Origin: Paracoccus marcusii
GTDB lineage: Bacteria > Pseudomonadota > Alphaproteobacteria > Rhodobacterales > Rhodobacteraceae
Assembly: GCF_006151785.1 (NCBI RefSeq)
Contig: NZ_VDDD01000005.1
Span: forward strand, 1 to 60,570
Reading direction: 5' to 3'
Length of the DNA stretch: 60,570 bases
Positions 46,002 through 55,171 of the stretch are shown piece by piece (the stretch's first letter is position 1; every line of letters begins with the position of its first letter). The position numbers were made by a program, and so were the translations under genes. The notes below the pieces were generated by a model, which saw only the letters and a program-made list of their open reading frames with translations, searched no databases and was not told the origin of the DNA.

Positions 46002-47294
46002 ATGCCAAAGCCCCCCTTCGTCCATCCCGGAATGCGGTTGCCCTTCGCGCTGCTGGTGACCTGCTTCGCGGCCTGGGGGATCGCGGCGAACATGACCGAC
46101 CCGCTGGTCCAGGTCTTCTCGCGCATCTTCTCGATGTCGACGCTGCAGGCGTCCTTCGTCCAGTTCGCCTATTACGGGGCCTATTTCCTGCTGGCCCTGC
46201 CCGCGGCCTTCATCAACCGGCGCTTCTCCTACAAGACCGGCATCCTGACGGGCCTGGGCTGCGCGGTGGCGGGCGCCTTCCTGTTCTATCCGGCGGCGCA
46301 GGCCATGACCTTCGGGTACTTCCTGGCCGCGCTGTTCCTGCTTGCGGGGGGGCTGTCGATCCTAGAGACCTCGGCCAACCCCTTCGTCATCGCGATGGGC
46401 CCCGAGGGCAATGCCACGCGCCGCCTGAACCTGGCCCAGGCCTTCAATCCGGTCGGCACGAACATCGGCGTGTTCCTGGCCGCGACGCTGATCCTGCCGC
46501 GTCTGAACCCGGCAACCGACGCCGAACGCGCCGCCATGCCCGCCGCGACGCTGGAGCAGATCCAGCGCGCCGAACTGTCCGCGGTCATGACGCCCTATGT
46601 CGGGCTGGCCTTCGTGCTGCTGGTCATCTGGATCGCCATCGCCTTCCTGCGCATCCCGACCGACCGCGAATCCATCGCCCCCGACGCCGCCCGCGTTCAG
46701 TTCGCACCGACGCTGCGGCGGCTGCTGTCGAACCGGCATTACGTGTTCGGGGTGGTGGCCCAGTTCTTCAACGTGGCTGCCCAGACCTGCGTCTGGACCT
46801 TCACCATCCAGTACGTGATCTCCGCCATCGGCGGGACCGAGGCGCAGGCCGGATGGTACCTGCAGGCCAGCCTGATCGTGTTCCTGATCGCCCGTTTCGT
46901 GATGGTCGGCGTGATGGGCGTGATCCGCCCCGCGGCGCTGCTGACGGTGATGGCCGTGGCGGGGACGGGCCTGTGCCTGTTCGCGGCCACCGGGCCGGGG
47001 CTGGCGGGTGTCTGGGCGGTGGTCGCCGTATCGGCTTGCCTGTCGCTGATGTTTCCCACCATCTACGGCATCGCCCTGCACGGCCTGGGCGACGACACCA
47101 AGTTCGGCGCGGCGGGCCTGGTCATGGCGATCCTGGGCGGTGCGACCGTGCCGCTGATCCATGGCGCGGTCATGGATTCCCACGGCGCGGCGCTGTCCTA
47201 TGTGGTGCCGGGACTGTGCTTCCTGGTCGTCGCGGCCTTCGGGCTGTTCGACCTGCGCTCGACCCGCCATGCGGATGCTGCAACGCAGCATTGA
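46002..47294 (+). CDS. Sugar MFS transporter, FucP/GluP family
   Basis: The 430-residue MFS protein has twelve predicted helices and the FucP-type motifs VQFAYYGAYFLLALPAA, SILETSANPFV, RLNLAQAFNPVGTNIG and FFNVAAQTCVWTFTIQYV. Family members import L-fucose, glucose/galactose or N-acetylglucosamine with protons; which sugar is used here is not predictable. AGGAGA precedes the ATG. No sugar catabolic gene is adjacent. Confidence 0.92.
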   Translation: MPKPPFVHPGMRLPFALLVTCFAAWGIAANMTDPLVQVFSRIFSMSTLQASFVQFAYYGAYFLLALPAAFINRRFSYKTGILTGLGCAVAGAFLFYPAAQAMTFGYFLAALFLLAGGLSILETSANPFVIAMGPEGNATRRLNLAQAFNPVGTNIGVFLAATLILPRLNPATDAERAAMPAATLEQIQRAELSAVMTPYVGLAFVLLVIWIAIAFLRIPTDRESIAPDAARVQFAPTLRRLLSNRHYVFGVVAQFFNVAAQTCVWTFTIQYVISAIGGTEAQAGWYLQASLIVFLIARFVMVGVMGVIRPAALLTVMAVAGTGLCLFAATGPGLAGVWAVVAVSACLSLMFPTIYGIALHGLGDDTKFGAAGLVMAILGGATVPLIHGAVMDSHGAALSYVVPGLCFLVVAAFGLFDLRSTRHADAATQH

Positions 47295-47365
47295 CCAGGC
47301 AGGCGGTTGCCTGCCGGGCTGATAGCGCCAACATAGGGGTCAGGATCTGCGAAAGGACCACCCCC

Positions 47366-47548
47366 ATGCTTGCCTATTACGGACTGTATCTTGACGACGC
47401 CGGCCGGGCGATAGCGGGCCGTGCGCCGCGGCCCACCGCGGGGCTGTTCCTGCTGCCCCATCAGATCGGCGCATTGAACGCCACGCGCCACGGCGGAACC
47501 CTGCGTGCGCTGCTGCGGCGGCTGACCGGACGGCTGCGCGCGGCCTAA
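47366..47548 (+). CDS. Small hypothetical protein (60 aa)
   Basis: The frame starts with ATG 8 bases after AAAGGA and encodes MLAYYGLYLDDAGRAIAGRA, a middle stretch GLFLLPHQIGALNATRHGG, and an Arg/Leu-rich tail. No family is recognised. The ribosome binding site and position 71 bases after the fucP-like gene argue for a real gene. Its last 4 bases overlap the convergent pcs stop. Confidence 0.5.
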   Translation: MLAYYGLYLDDAGRAIAGRAPRPTAGLFLLPHQIGALNATRHGGTLRALLRRLTGRLRAA

Positions 47549-48249
47549 GGGCGGCGGCGGCGACGTACCGGGATCATCTGCTGCGCGCCACCGGCCACCA
47601 GCAGCCATGCCGAGGTCAGGACAAGACCCCAGTTCGCCCAGCTTTCCGGGTGGAAGTCGACCACCGCGGCCCAGCCCGCGAACAGCACCCAAGCCAGCGC
47701 CACCGGCAACGAGATCGCCTGCCAGCGCTTGGTCCGGACGGGGTGAATGAACTTGATGTTGGTGAACATCGCGGCGCTCAACGCCGTGACGATCAGCAGG
47801 ATGATGGTCCAGTGCGGCTTGACCGCGAACAGGACCAGGATGACCATGTTCCAGCAGCCGGGAAAGCCCGCGAAGGAATTGTCCCGCGTCTTCATCCGCG
47901 TGTCCGCGAAATAGACGACGCTGGTGAACACGATCACGATGATCGCGAACCAGCCCGTCCAGCCCGACAGCAGCCCCGACTGGAACAGCGCAAAGGCCGG
48001 GATGAACACGTAGGTCAGATAGTCGATGATCAGGTCCATCAGCACGCCGTCATAGGCGGGCCAGTTCTTCTTGACGTCGTAACGTCGCGCCAGCGGGCCG
48101 TCGATGCCGTCGACGACGAAGGCCACCACCAGCCACAGGAACATCAGCGCCCAGTCCGCCTGCACGGCGGCCAGCATGGCCAGCATGGCCAGAACGGCTC
48201 CGGTGGCGGTCAAAAGATGGACGGAAAGGGCTTTGTGACGCATCTGCAT
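47545..48249 (-). CDS. pcs: Phosphatidylcholine synthase
   Basis: The 234-residue membrane enzyme condenses CDP-diacylglycerol with choline to give phosphatidylcholine. It contains a CDP-alcohol phosphotransferase motif (DGIDGPLARRYDVKKNWPAYDG, then LMDLIIDY) and about eight hydrophobic segments. The sequence after the motif (TYVFIPAFALFQSGLL; CWNMVILVLFA) is typical of Pcs. Choline could come from ChoX/BetC, encoded earlier in the window. An ATG two codons later is an alternative start. Confidence 0.93.
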   Translation of the reverse strand: MQMRHKALSVHLLTATGAVLAMLAMLAAVQADWALMFLWLVVAFVVDGIDGPLARRYDVKKNWPAYDGVLMDLIIDYLTYVFIPAFALFQSGLLSGWTGWFAIIVIVFTSVVYFADTRMKTRDNSFAGFPGCWNMVILVLFAVKPHWTIILLIVTALSAAMFTNIKFIHPVRTKRWQAISLPVALAWVLFAGWAAVVDFHPESWANWGLVLTSAWLLVAGGAQQMIPVRRRRRP

Positions 48250-48297
48250 GCGGTTTAATCGCAGGTTGAACCCCCCAACGCAACCGCACTTGCCCGG

Positions 48298-49032
48298 TCA
48301 GCGCAGGATCGGGGGGCCTTTCGGGCGCGGTGCGGGTTCCTCGGGCGCGGGGGGCGTCAGGTCGAACAGCAGCGCACCGGCCGGGGGCGGCGCGTCCGAA
48401 AAGCTGATGTCGACGCCGCCGGGCTGGGCGGGAAGGAACGCCAGCGCCTCGGCCAGGGCCTTGGCGATGGCCGGCTGGCGGTCGACGGGCGCGCCGGTGA
48501 TGACCAAGAGATGCCCGGCACCGTCCCCCGACGCGCCGACCAGCGCCGCGCCTGCGACCAGTCCGCGCAGGTCGGCCAGCCGTTCGGCCAGCGGATCGGC
48601 CAAGGCCTGCGCCACCTGCGGGTCGGGCGCGGTCAGGCGCAGCCGGGCCTGGCCCTCCTGAGGGGCGGCATCCAGCGCACCGGTCAGCCAATCCAGCATG
48701 CCGCTGTCCAGCAGCATCTCGGACGGGTGGCCGGGATTGACCAGCAACCCCGCTCCGTCCGCATTCAGCAGTCCCGCCAGCACCCGCCCCGGCAGCGCCG
48801 CGTAAGCCACGGGATGGCCGAAGAAATCCGCCAGCCGATCCTCGGCGTCGCAGGCCAGAGCGACACGCGCCCCGTCCAGATCGAAGATCTGCAATTCGAC
48901 CTGGTCATGGACAGGCTCGCGCAGCAGGGCCACGGTCAGCTCGGTATCCGCCAGCCGCGACAGCATCCGCGCCCGCTGCGGCGCATCCGCGTCGTGGAAC
49001 GGGACGGGGGCAAGATCATCCAGCGCGCTCAT
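48298..49032 (-). CDS. SseB-family protein
   Basis: The 244-residue protein has an SseB N-terminal domain (MSALDDLAPVPFHDADAPQR, FDLDGARVALACDAEDRLADFFG, YAALPGRVLAGLLNADGAGLLVNPG). The C-terminal SseB domain includes LLVITGAPVDRQPAIAKALAEAL and GGVDISFSD. E. coli SseB is linked to serine sensitivity; molecular function is unknown. The start at 49032 is chosen for family fit; a long in-frame upstream extension is rejected. Confidence 0.82.
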   Translation of the reverse strand: MSALDDLAPVPFHDADAPQRARMLSRLADTELTVALLREPVHDQVELQIFDLDGARVALACDAEDRLADFFGHPVAYAALPGRVLAGLLNADGAGLLVNPGHPSEMLLDSGMLDWLTGALDAAPQEGQARLRLTAPDPQVAQALADPLAERLADLRGLVAGAALVGASGDGAGHLLVITGAPVDRQPAIAKALAEALAFLPAQPGGVDISFSDAPPPAGALLFDLTPPAPEEPAPRPKGPPILR

Positions 49033-49132
49033 GGTCGGGCCTTTCCGAATTGGCTGGCCAAGCGGTAAAGCCCGCGCCGTGCCCACGCAAGCGTGATTGC
49101 CCATGCCCGGCCCCCCGCCCCATATTGTGCGC

Positions 49133-50143
49133 ATGAAAAGACGCGCCCTGATCCTGACCGCCGCCGCCCTGCCCCTGCTGGCAGCCCCCCGCATCGCCCG
49201 CGCCAGCCTGGCCCCCCTGCTGTCGCAGGCCGGATCGATGCCGCCCCTGCGCGCCATCGCCCTGTGGCAGGACGACGGCGCACAGGGGGTGGAACTGGCG
49301 GCCCAGGGCTATCACGGCTTCACGCCGGACAGCCCGACGAACATCAAGTCGGCGTCGAAATCGGTGGTATCGGCGCTGGCGGGCATCGCCATCGGCCGCG
49401 GCCTGCTGGAGAGCGCGGATCAGCCCATCGCGCCGCTGCTGCGCAGCGACCTGCCCGCATCGGCCGACCCGCGGCTGGCGCGCGTCACCCTGGGCAACCT
49501 GCTGTCGATGCAGGCCGGGCTGGAACGCCAGTCGGGACAGAATTACGGCCGATGGGTCAGCAGCCCGAACTGGGTGCGCAGCGCGCTGGCCGCGCCCTTC
49601 GTCCAGGATCCCGGCACGCGGATGCAGTATTCGACCGCATCCACGCATCTGGTCGCGGCGATCCTGACCCGCGTCACCGGCCGCCCGCTGCTGGACGTCG
49701 CAAGCGACTGGCTGTCGCCCATTCCCGGATTTCGCATCACCGGATGGGACCGCGATCCGCAGGGCATCTATCTGGGCGGCAACCAGATGGCGATGAGCAC
49801 CCGGTCGCTGCTGGCCTTCGGTGCGACATACGCGCGGGGCGGGCGGGCGGGCGGGCGACAGGTCGTCCCCGCGGCCTGGATCGACGAAAGCTGGCGGCGC
49901 CGCACCTCCAGCATCTTCAGCGGCCAGGGATACGGCTATGGCTGGTTCCTGGGGCGGATGGCCGGGCGGGACGTGCGCTATGGCTGGGGCTATGGCGGGC
50001 AGATGGTCTATGTGTTCCCCGCGACGCGGCGCCAGCCGGCGCTGTCCATCGCGATGACGTCGGACCCGGACCTGCCGTCGGGGCGCACCGGGCACCGCGA
50101 TGACCTGCACCGCTTGGCGGAACAGCTGGCCGGCGCGGTCTAG
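49133..50143 (+). CDS. Serine hydrolase, class C beta-lactamase-related
   Basis: The 336-residue exported protein starts with MKRRALILTAAALPLLAAPR, a signal peptide with an incomplete twin-arginine look, cleaved near ARA. The beta-lactamase/esterase fold has SASK (Ser73-x-x-Lys76) within NIKSASKSVVSAL, YST around residue 165 as the Tyr motif, and GYGGQMVYVFP near the C-terminus in place of the KTG box. It may be an esterase or D-aminopeptidase rather than a beta-lactamase. It is divergent from the SseB gene. Confidence 0.86.
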   Translation: MKRRALILTAAALPLLAAPRIARASLAPLLSQAGSMPPLRAIALWQDDGAQGVELAAQGYHGFTPDSPTNIKSASKSVVSALAGIAIGRGLLESADQPIAPLLRSDLPASADPRLARVTLGNLLSMQAGLERQSGQNYGRWVSSPNWVRSALAAPFVQDPGTRMQYSTASTHLVAAILTRVTGRPLLDVASDWLSPIPGFRITGWDRDPQGIYLGGNQMAMSTRSLLAFGATYARGGRAGGRQVVPAAWIDESWRRRTSSIFSGQGYGYGWFLGRMAGRDVRYGWGYGGQMVYVFPATRRQPALSIAMTSDPDLPSGRTGHRDDLHRLAEQLAGAV

Positions 50144-50166
50144 GCGACCGCGCGCGGCCTGCGCCG

Positions 50167-50616
50167 TCAGTCGACGAAATCGCCGGCCTGGAAGTTGCCC
50201 AGGTTGCCCAGAAGCTGTCCGATGAACGAGATGTCGGTCACGCTGCCGTCGGTCACGCGGCGCGACAGGCTGACCACGCGGCCGCGTTCCAGGCCAAAGG
50301 TCTCGACATTGCTGACCACGCCGGTGGGCGCGAACGAGATGGCGACGACCTTGCGGTCGATCTCGCGCGGGGCGGCTGGGCCGAGGCGGCGCCAGCGCGA
50401 TCCGACATAGTACCAGCCGGACCCCGTCAGCAGGCCCTGGGCCGACGGGCGACCGATCAGACCGGGCAGTTCCTCCATCGTGGTCTGCCCCGGCACGACC
50501 TGCGCCAGTTCCAGATCGGGGGGGACGTATCCGTGGTTCCGTTCGATGGGTGCACAGGCGGCAAGCCCGAGGACAGCCAGAAACGCCAGTGTCATCAGGC
50601 TTCTGATGGCGGACAT
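50167..50616 (-). CDS. bamE: Outer-membrane assembly lipoprotein BamE
   Basis: The 149-residue lipoprotein has a signal with lipobox LAAC (LAFLAVLGLAAC) and the SmpA/OmlA domain: VVPGQTTMEELPGLIGRPS, then GSGWYYVGSRWRRLG and ISFAPTGVVSNVETFGLERG. BamE is a small subunit of the BAM complex. The start MSAIRSLM at 50616 has GGAGG about 11 bases upstream. It is divergent from DUF177, a common neighbour in alphaproteobacteria. Confidence 0.93.
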   Translation of the reverse strand: MSAIRSLMTLAFLAVLGLAACAPIERNHGYVPPDLELAQVVPGQTTMEELPGLIGRPSAQGLLTGSGWYYVGSRWRRLGPAAPREIDRKVVAISFAPTGVVSNVETFGLERGRVVSLSRRVTDGSVTDISFIGQLLGNLGNFQAGDFVD

Positions 50617-50738
50617 GGGCGGGTTCCCTCCTTGGGGCGGTTGACGCGGCCCGCCCTGCCTAGCAAACTCGGCCACCCTGCTCAAGAATATCAATCCTCG
50701 GGGTCACGCGCCCCGCGCCGCATCCACAAAGGCCCGAC

Positions 50739-51275
50739 ATGATCACCCCCGAATCGCATCCGCAGCGGCTGCGCGTCGCGCATCTGAACCCGAACACGCC
50801 GACGACCTTTCACCTGCGCCCCGACGAAGGCGTGCGTGAGGCCCTGGCGGCCGAGCTGGGGCTGGACGCGCTGACGCGCCTGGACTTTCGCGGCACGCTG
50901 CGCGCGCATGGCACCGACAGCTGGCTGCTGACGGCCACGCTGGCCGCGCGGGTGACGCAACCCTGCGTCATCACGCTGAAGCCCGTGCGCACCGACATCT
51001 CGGAACCGGTCCGCATCCAGTTCTCTCCGCATGTGGCCGCCCCCGAGGGCGACGAGATCGAGATGCCGGACGAGACGCTGGAACCCCTTGGCAACTTCAT
51101 CGACCTGACCGCGATCATGGTCGAGGCCCTGTCGCTGGCCCTGCCCGCCTATCCGCGGGCCGAGGGGGCAAGCCTGCCGCAGGCCGCGGCAGCCGACGAC
51201 GATGCCGCCGGCGACACACGGCGACCCTTTGCCGGGTTGGACAAGCTGCTGGGCGGCAAGGACGGCGAATCCTGA
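50739..51275 (+). CDS. DUF177 (YceD) family protein
   Basis: The 178-residue protein has the DUF177 core: [47 protein letters not shown], and the acidic [29 protein letters not shown]. YceD proteins are implicated in 23S rRNA accumulation and usually precede rpmF, as here (rpmF follows 241 bases later). The gap before rpmF holds no recognisable gene but has room for an rpmF promoter. Confidence 0.9.
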   Translation: MITPESHPQRLRVAHLNPNTPTTFHLRPDEGVREALAAELGLDALTRLDFRGTLRAHGTDSWLLTATLAARVTQPCVITLKPVRTDISEPVRIQFSPHVAAPEGDEIEMPDETLEPLGNFIDLTAIMVEALSLALPAYPRAEGASLPQAAAADDDAAGDTRRPFAGLDKLLGGKDGES

Positions 51276-51516
51276 CCCAGGCTGCGTGGCCATCGGGCCA
51301 CAGGCGGGCGCGAAATGCGCCCAAACCCGCCGCCGGGGGGCGCAATCGCGGCCCGTTCGCGGCAAAGGGGGGCCATGTGCGGTGCGTTTGCGGCCGTCCC
51401 CTGGCCTTCGGGGCTTGCGGGCGCGGTCGTCATGGCGTATCTGCGCGGTTCATTTACGAATTCAAATCTGGTGTGATCGCGTTCTGGCGCCGCACCCTGA
51501 CAACCGAGGTGGTGAC

Positions 51517-51723
51517 ATGGCTGTCCCTCAGAATCGCGTAACCCGGTCCAAGCGCAACATGCGCCGTGCGCATGATGCGCTGGTCGCGGGCAACCCGAAC
51601 GAATGCTCCAACTGCGGCGAGCTGAAGCGCCCGCATCACGTCTGCCCGTCCTGCGGCCACTACGCCGACCGCGAAGTGATCGCGAAGGCGAACGAGATCG
51701 ACCTGGACGACGACGCGGCCTGA
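51517..51723 (+). CDS. rpmF: 50S ribosomal protein L32
   Basis: The 68-residue protein starts [20 protein letters not shown] and has a zinc-ribbon ([18 protein letters not shown]), so it is the C+ zinc-binding form of bL32. It heads the conserved rpmF–plsX–fabH series. plsX begins 19 bases after its stop. The start codon follows GAGGTGGTGAC. Confidence 0.97.
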   Translation: MAVPQNRVTRSKRNMRRAHDALVAGNPNECSNCGELKRPHHVCPSCGHYADREVIAKANEIDLDDDAA

Positions 51724-51742
51724 TTCCGGCGCGCCCGTCCTG

Positions 51743-52849
51743 ATGTCCGTCCCCTCCGCGAGCACGCCGACACCGCGCGTCCCCGAATCCGGGGGCAGCG
51801 TGGTGATATCGGTTGACGCCATGGGTGGCGACCGCGGCCCCGCCGTCGTCGTCGCAGGCATGGCCGAAAGCGCCGAGAAGAACCCCGAGATCCGCTTCAT
51901 CGTCCATGGCGACGAGGCAGAGCTTGCGGGCCTGATCGCGCGCCGCAAGGTGCTGGCGGGTCGCTGTGACATCCGCCATGCCGCGGGCGTGGTGACGATG
52001 CATGACAAGCCCAGCCAGGTCCTGCGCAAGAGCGAGGGCACGTCGATGTGGTCCACGCTGGAATCGGTCAAGGCCGGAGAGGCGCAGGTCGCCGTGTCCT
52101 GTGGGAATACCGGCGCGCTGATGGCGCTGTCGATGCTGCGCCTGCGCAAGCTGCCGGGCGTGAACCGGCCGGCCATCGCCTGCCTGTGGCCGTCGCGCAA
52201 CCCCCAAGGGTTCAACATCATGCTGGACGTGGGCGCGGACATCCGCGCCGATGCGCATGACCTGCTGCAATATGCCCTGATGGGGGCATCCTATGCGCGC
52301 AACGGCCTGGGCCTGCCCATGCCGCGCGTCGGCCTGCTGAACGTGGGCACCGAGGAACACAAGGGCCGCGCCGAACTGAAGCAGGCCCACGAGATGATCG
52401 AGCAGGCCGCCGCCGGCAGCTATACCTATGTCGGCTTCGTCGAGGGTGGCGATCTGCCGTCCGACCGCGTGGATGTGATCGTCACCGACGGATTCACCGG
52501 CAATGTCGCCTTGAAGACCGGGGAAGGCACCGCCAAGCTGGTCGGCGACTTCCTCAAGGACGCCTTCTCGAATTCGATCATGTCAAAATTTGCGGCCGTC
52601 CTGGCCATGAGCTCGCTCAAGCGCCTGCAGAAGCGGATCGACCCGCGCCGCGTGAACGGCGGCATCTTCCTGGGCCTGAACGGCACGGTCGTGAAATCGC
52701 ACGGCTCCGCCGATGCGACCGGCGTGTCCGCGGCCATCAAGCTGGCCTTCACCCTGGCCAAGTCGGGCTTCCAGGACCGCCTGGCCGCCCGTGTGGCCCA
52801 AGGTGCCGCGGCATCCGCCAGCGCCACCGATACAGGAGCATCGTCGTGA
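51743..52849 (+). CDS. plsX: Phosphate acyltransferase PlsX
   Basis: The 368-residue enzyme makes acyl-phosphate from acyl-ACP for phospholipid synthesis. It has VVISVDAMGGDRGPAVVV, SCGNTGALMALSMLRL, ALMGASYARNGLGLPMPRVGLLNVGTEEHKG and DVIVTDGFTGNVALKTGEG, all PlsX signatures. A ~17-residue N-terminal extension precedes the core. The fabH GTG start overlaps its stop by 4 bases. Confidence 0.96.
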   Translation: MSVPSASTPTPRVPESGGSVVISVDAMGGDRGPAVVVAGMAESAEKNPEIRFIVHGDEAELAGLIARRKVLAGRCDIRHAAGVVTMHDKPSQVLRKSEGTSMWSTLESVKAGEAQVAVSCGNTGALMALSMLRLRKLPGVNRPAIACLWPSRNPQGFNIMLDVGADIRADAHDLLQYALMGASYARNGLGLPMPRVGLLNVGTEEHKGRAELKQAHEMIEQAAAGSYTYVGFVEGGDLPSDRVDVIVTDGFTGNVALKTGEGTAKLVGDFLKDAFSNSIMSKFAAVLAMSSLKRLQKRIDPRRVNGGIFLGLNGTVVKSHGSADATGVSAAIKLAFTLAKSGFQDRLAARVAQGAAASASATDTGASS

Positions 52850-53820
52850 CGCGTCGTTCGGTCATCTGCGGCACCGGGCATTACCTGCCTGAACGCATCG
52901 TCGAGAATAGCTGGTTCGAGGACAAGCTGGACACCACCGACGAATGGATCCGCTCTCGCACCGGGATCGAGCGTCGCCACTTCGCGGCCGAGGGCCAGAC
53001 CACCAGCGACCTGGCCATCCGCGCCGCCAAGGCCGCGCTGGACCGCGCAGGCATGACTGCAGACGACATCGACGGTGTCGTGCTGGCGACCTCGACCCCC
53101 GACTTCACGTTTCCGGCCGTCGCGACCATGGTCCAGGCCGGTCTGGGGATGAAGCGCGGCTTTGCCTATGACGTGCAGGCCGTCTGCGCGGGCTTCGTCT
53201 TTGCGCTGGCCAATGCGGACGCGATGATTCGCGCGGGCCAGGCTGACCGCATCCTGGTGATCGGGGCCGAGACCTTCTCGCGGATCATGGACTGGACCGA
53301 CCGCGGCACCTGCGTGCTGTTCGGCGACGGCGCCGGCGCGGTCGTCCTGCAGGCTGAGGACGGTGCGGGCACCAGCGATGACCGGGGCATCCTGGCCAGC
53401 GACCTGAACAGCGACGGCACCTATCGCGAGCTTCTGTATGTCGATGGCGGCGTGTCCTCCACCGGAACGGCAGGCCAACTGCGGATGCAGGGCAACCTGG
53501 TCTTCCGCCACGCGGTCGAAAAGCTGGCCAAGACGGCGCATACCGCGCTGGACCGTGCCGGGCTGACGCCTGCCGACGTGGACTGGCTGGTCCCGCATCA
53601 GGCGAACATGCGCATCATCACCGCCACCGCGCAGAAGATGCAGTTGCCACTGGACAAGGTCGTGCTGACCGTGGCCGATCACGGCAACACCTCGGCCGCG
53701 TCGATCCCGCTGGCCCTGTCCGTCGCCGATGGCCAGGGTCGGTTCGCGCCGGGCCAGGTTCTGGTGACCGAGGCGATCGGCGGCGGTCTCAGCTGGGGCG
53801 CCGTCGTCCTGCGCTGGTAG
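52846..53820 (+). CDS. fabH: 3-oxoacyl-ACP synthase III
   Basis: The 324-residue condensing enzyme starts fatty-acid synthesis from acetyl-CoA and malonyl-ACP. The catalytic cysteine is Cys114 in QAVCAGFVFA, the histidine is in VPHQANMRI (near 248) and the asparagine is in DHGNTSAASIP (near 280). The start is GTG and overlaps plsX. Its stop codon is directly beside the stop of the convergent DksA-like gene. Confidence 0.97.
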   Translation: MTRRSVICGTGHYLPERIVENSWFEDKLDTTDEWIRSRTGIERRHFAAEGQTTSDLAIRAAKAALDRAGMTADDIDGVVLATSTPDFTFPAVATMVQAGLGMKRGFAYDVQAVCAGFVFALANADAMIRAGQADRILVIGAETFSRIMDWTDRGTCVLFGDGAGAVVLQAEDGAGTSDDRGILASDLNSDGTYRELLYVDGGVSSTGTAGQLRMQGNLVFRHAVEKLAKTAHTALDRAGLTPADVDWLVPHQANMRIITATAQKMQLPLDKVVLTVADHGNTSAASIPLALSVADGQGRFAPGQVLVTEAIGGGLSWGAVVLRW

Positions 53821-53821
53821 G

Positions 53822-54097
53822 CTATTTCAGCAACGAATCCTTGCTGGCGCGGCGGTTCATCCCGCCCGCGGGCCGTTTTGCGCGATCATGGCCCGACTGA
53901 CAGGCCACGCACAGTTGCACCCCGGGCTGCGCGGCGCGGCGCGCCTCGGGGATCGGTTCATCGCATTCCGCGCAGACCCGTGCGCTGTCGCCCACCTGAC
54001 GGCGCGACGCGGCCAGCCGGGCGCGGGCGATCGCCTCGGCCGTGCTGACATCGATCTGGTCGTTCACCGCGTCGTCGCGGGCCCATCCACCTGCCAT
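53822..54097 (-). CDS. DksA/TraR-type zinc-finger protein (short form)
   Basis: The 91-residue protein has a helical N-terminus (MAGGWARDDAVNDQIDVSTA) and a C-terminal four-cysteine zinc finger (CAECDEPIPEARRAAQPGVQLCVAC) as in TraR and phage-type DksA homologues. It lacks the long coiled coil of DksA. TraR-like proteins bind the RNA polymerase secondary channel; that role here is inference. The ATG at 54097 is 5 bases after GGAGG; an ATG four codons earlier is possible. Confidence 0.85.
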   Translation of the reverse strand: MAGGWARDDAVNDQIDVSTAEAIARARLAASRRQVGDSARVCAECDEPIPEARRAAQPGVQLCVACQSGHDRAKRPAGGMNRRASKDSLLK

Positions 54098-54206
54098 CCT
54101 GTCCTCCATCGCTATCCTGCGTCCTCAACAGATGGGAAGCATCGCGCCGGAATCAATCGCCCTACCCTGTCCAAGGGCGTGCCAGCGCATGACAAGTATC
54201 GGGCGG

Positions 54207-54232
54207 GGAACGATTTCCCCGCGGGCCTCGTT
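54207..54232 (+). promoter_or_regulatory. EcfG-consensus promoter match upstream of ihfA
   Basis: GGAAC and CGTT are separated by 17 bases, a full match to the EcfG consensus, 51 bases before the ihfA start. A TTGACA (54231-54236) overlaps its -10, so a vegetative promoter may share the site. Confidence 0.45.
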
Positions 54233-54282
54233 GACAGCCATGGGAATTCGAACCATCCTTCCCGCATTCAAGAGGATCAATC

Positions 54283-54585
54283 ATGGGCGACAAGACCTTG
54301 ACCCGGATGGACTTGGCCGAAGCGGTATTCCGTGACGTCGGCCTGTCCCGTCACGAATCGGCACAGCTGGTCGAAAGCGTGCTGGACCACATCTCGGACG
54401 CGCTGGTGCAGGGAGAGCAGGTCAAGATCTCGTCCTTCGGCACCTTTTCGGTGCGCGACAAGAACGAGCGGATCGGCCGCAATCCCAAGACCGGCGAGGA
54501 GGTGCCCATCACGCCCCGCCGCGTGCTGTCCTTCCGGCCCTCGCACCTGATGAAGGATCGCGTGGCAGCCGGAAACAAGCGATAG
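54283..54585 (+). CDS. ihfA: Integration host factor subunit alpha
   Basis: The 100-residue DNA-bending protein begins [20 protein letters not shown]. It has the DNABII signature [30 protein letters not shown], with the intercalating proline in the beta arm (NPKTGEEVP). It works as a heterodimer with IhfB. The order ihfA–merR here replaces the pheT–ihfA–merR order of gamma-proteobacteria and matches Rhodobacterales. Confidence 0.97.
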   Translation: MGDKTLTRMDLAEAVFRDVGLSRHESAQLVESVLDHISDALVQGEQVKISSFGTFSVRDKNERIGRNPKTGEEVPITPRRVLSFRPSHLMKDRVAAGNKR

Positions 54586-54600
54586 CCCCGGCCCGACCCC

Positions 54601-55092
54601 ATGGCGAAAGGCGCAGAGGCATTCCGGTCGATCGGAGAGGTGGCGACCCTGATCGGCGTCGCGCCGCATGTCCTGCGCTATTGGGAAACCCAGTTCTCGG
54701 CGCTGAAGCCGATGAAGCGCCCCGACGGCAGACGCTACTATCGCCCCGCCGATGTCGAGATGGCAGCGGGCATCTGTGCCCTGCTGCGCGACGACGGGCT
54801 GACGATTCGCGGAGCGATTCGCCAGATCGCGACCGACCGCGGACAATCCGTCCGCAGGCGGGGCGCACAGCAGCTCTCTCCGCCGCGGGACACAGCACCC
54901 CCTGCCCCCGCACCCGCACCCGCACCCGCGCGCATCGCCCCTGTCAGCCCTCCGTCGCAACCGCCCGTCTGGCTGGCACGCCTCAGCGATATGGCGCGTC
55001 ATCTGCAGCAGATTTCACCCGCCGATCGACGCTGGCCGCGGGCCAAGCCTGTTGTCATCCGGCTGGCGCAGGCCATGTTGAGCCTGTCCTGA
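54601..55092 (+). CDS. MerR-family transcriptional regulator
   Basis: The 163-residue protein has an N-terminal MerR winged helix (FRSIGEVATLIGVAPHVLRYWETQFSAL, then MKRPDGRRYYRPADVEMAAGICALL). A dimerisation helix, a Pro/Ala-rich stretch (PAPAPAPAPARIAPV) and a short C-terminal helix follow. No metal-binding cysteines are present, so it is not a metal sensor. It lies 15 bases after ihfA, and this pairing is conserved across Proteobacteria. Confidence 0.93.
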   Translation: MAKGAEAFRSIGEVATLIGVAPHVLRYWETQFSALKPMKRPDGRRYYRPADVEMAAGICALLRDDGLTIRGAIRQIATDRGQSVRRRGAQQLSPPRDTAPPAPAPAPAPARIAPVSPPSQPPVWLARLSDMARHLQQISPADRRWPRAKPVVIRLAQAMLSLS

Positions 55093-55133
55093 TCCCCGCA
55101 TGCGATTTGTCAAAGTTTTCCGCGCCCAGGCCC

Positions 55134-55162
55134 TTGTGCTGGCCTGCCGGATCGCTTTATAG
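55134..55162 (+). promoter_or_regulatory. Promoter of tRNA-Pro
   Basis: TTGTGC and TTATAG are 17 bases apart, ending 9 bases before the mature tRNA 5' end. The -10 is one of the best in the window. Confidence 0.65.
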
Positions 55163-55171
55163 CATGCGCGT

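Noticed and set aside
44024..46126. 700-codon minus-strand open frame across the AGCS symporter region
   Set aside because: It is antisense to clear genes (usp, AGCS), has low-complexity His/Gly/Asp composition typical of GC-rich shadow frames, and matches no family.
51276..51516. A gene in the 241-base gap between DUF177 and rpmF
   Set aside because: No frame there has coding character or a ribosome binding site; the open frames are extensions of rpmF or shadows.
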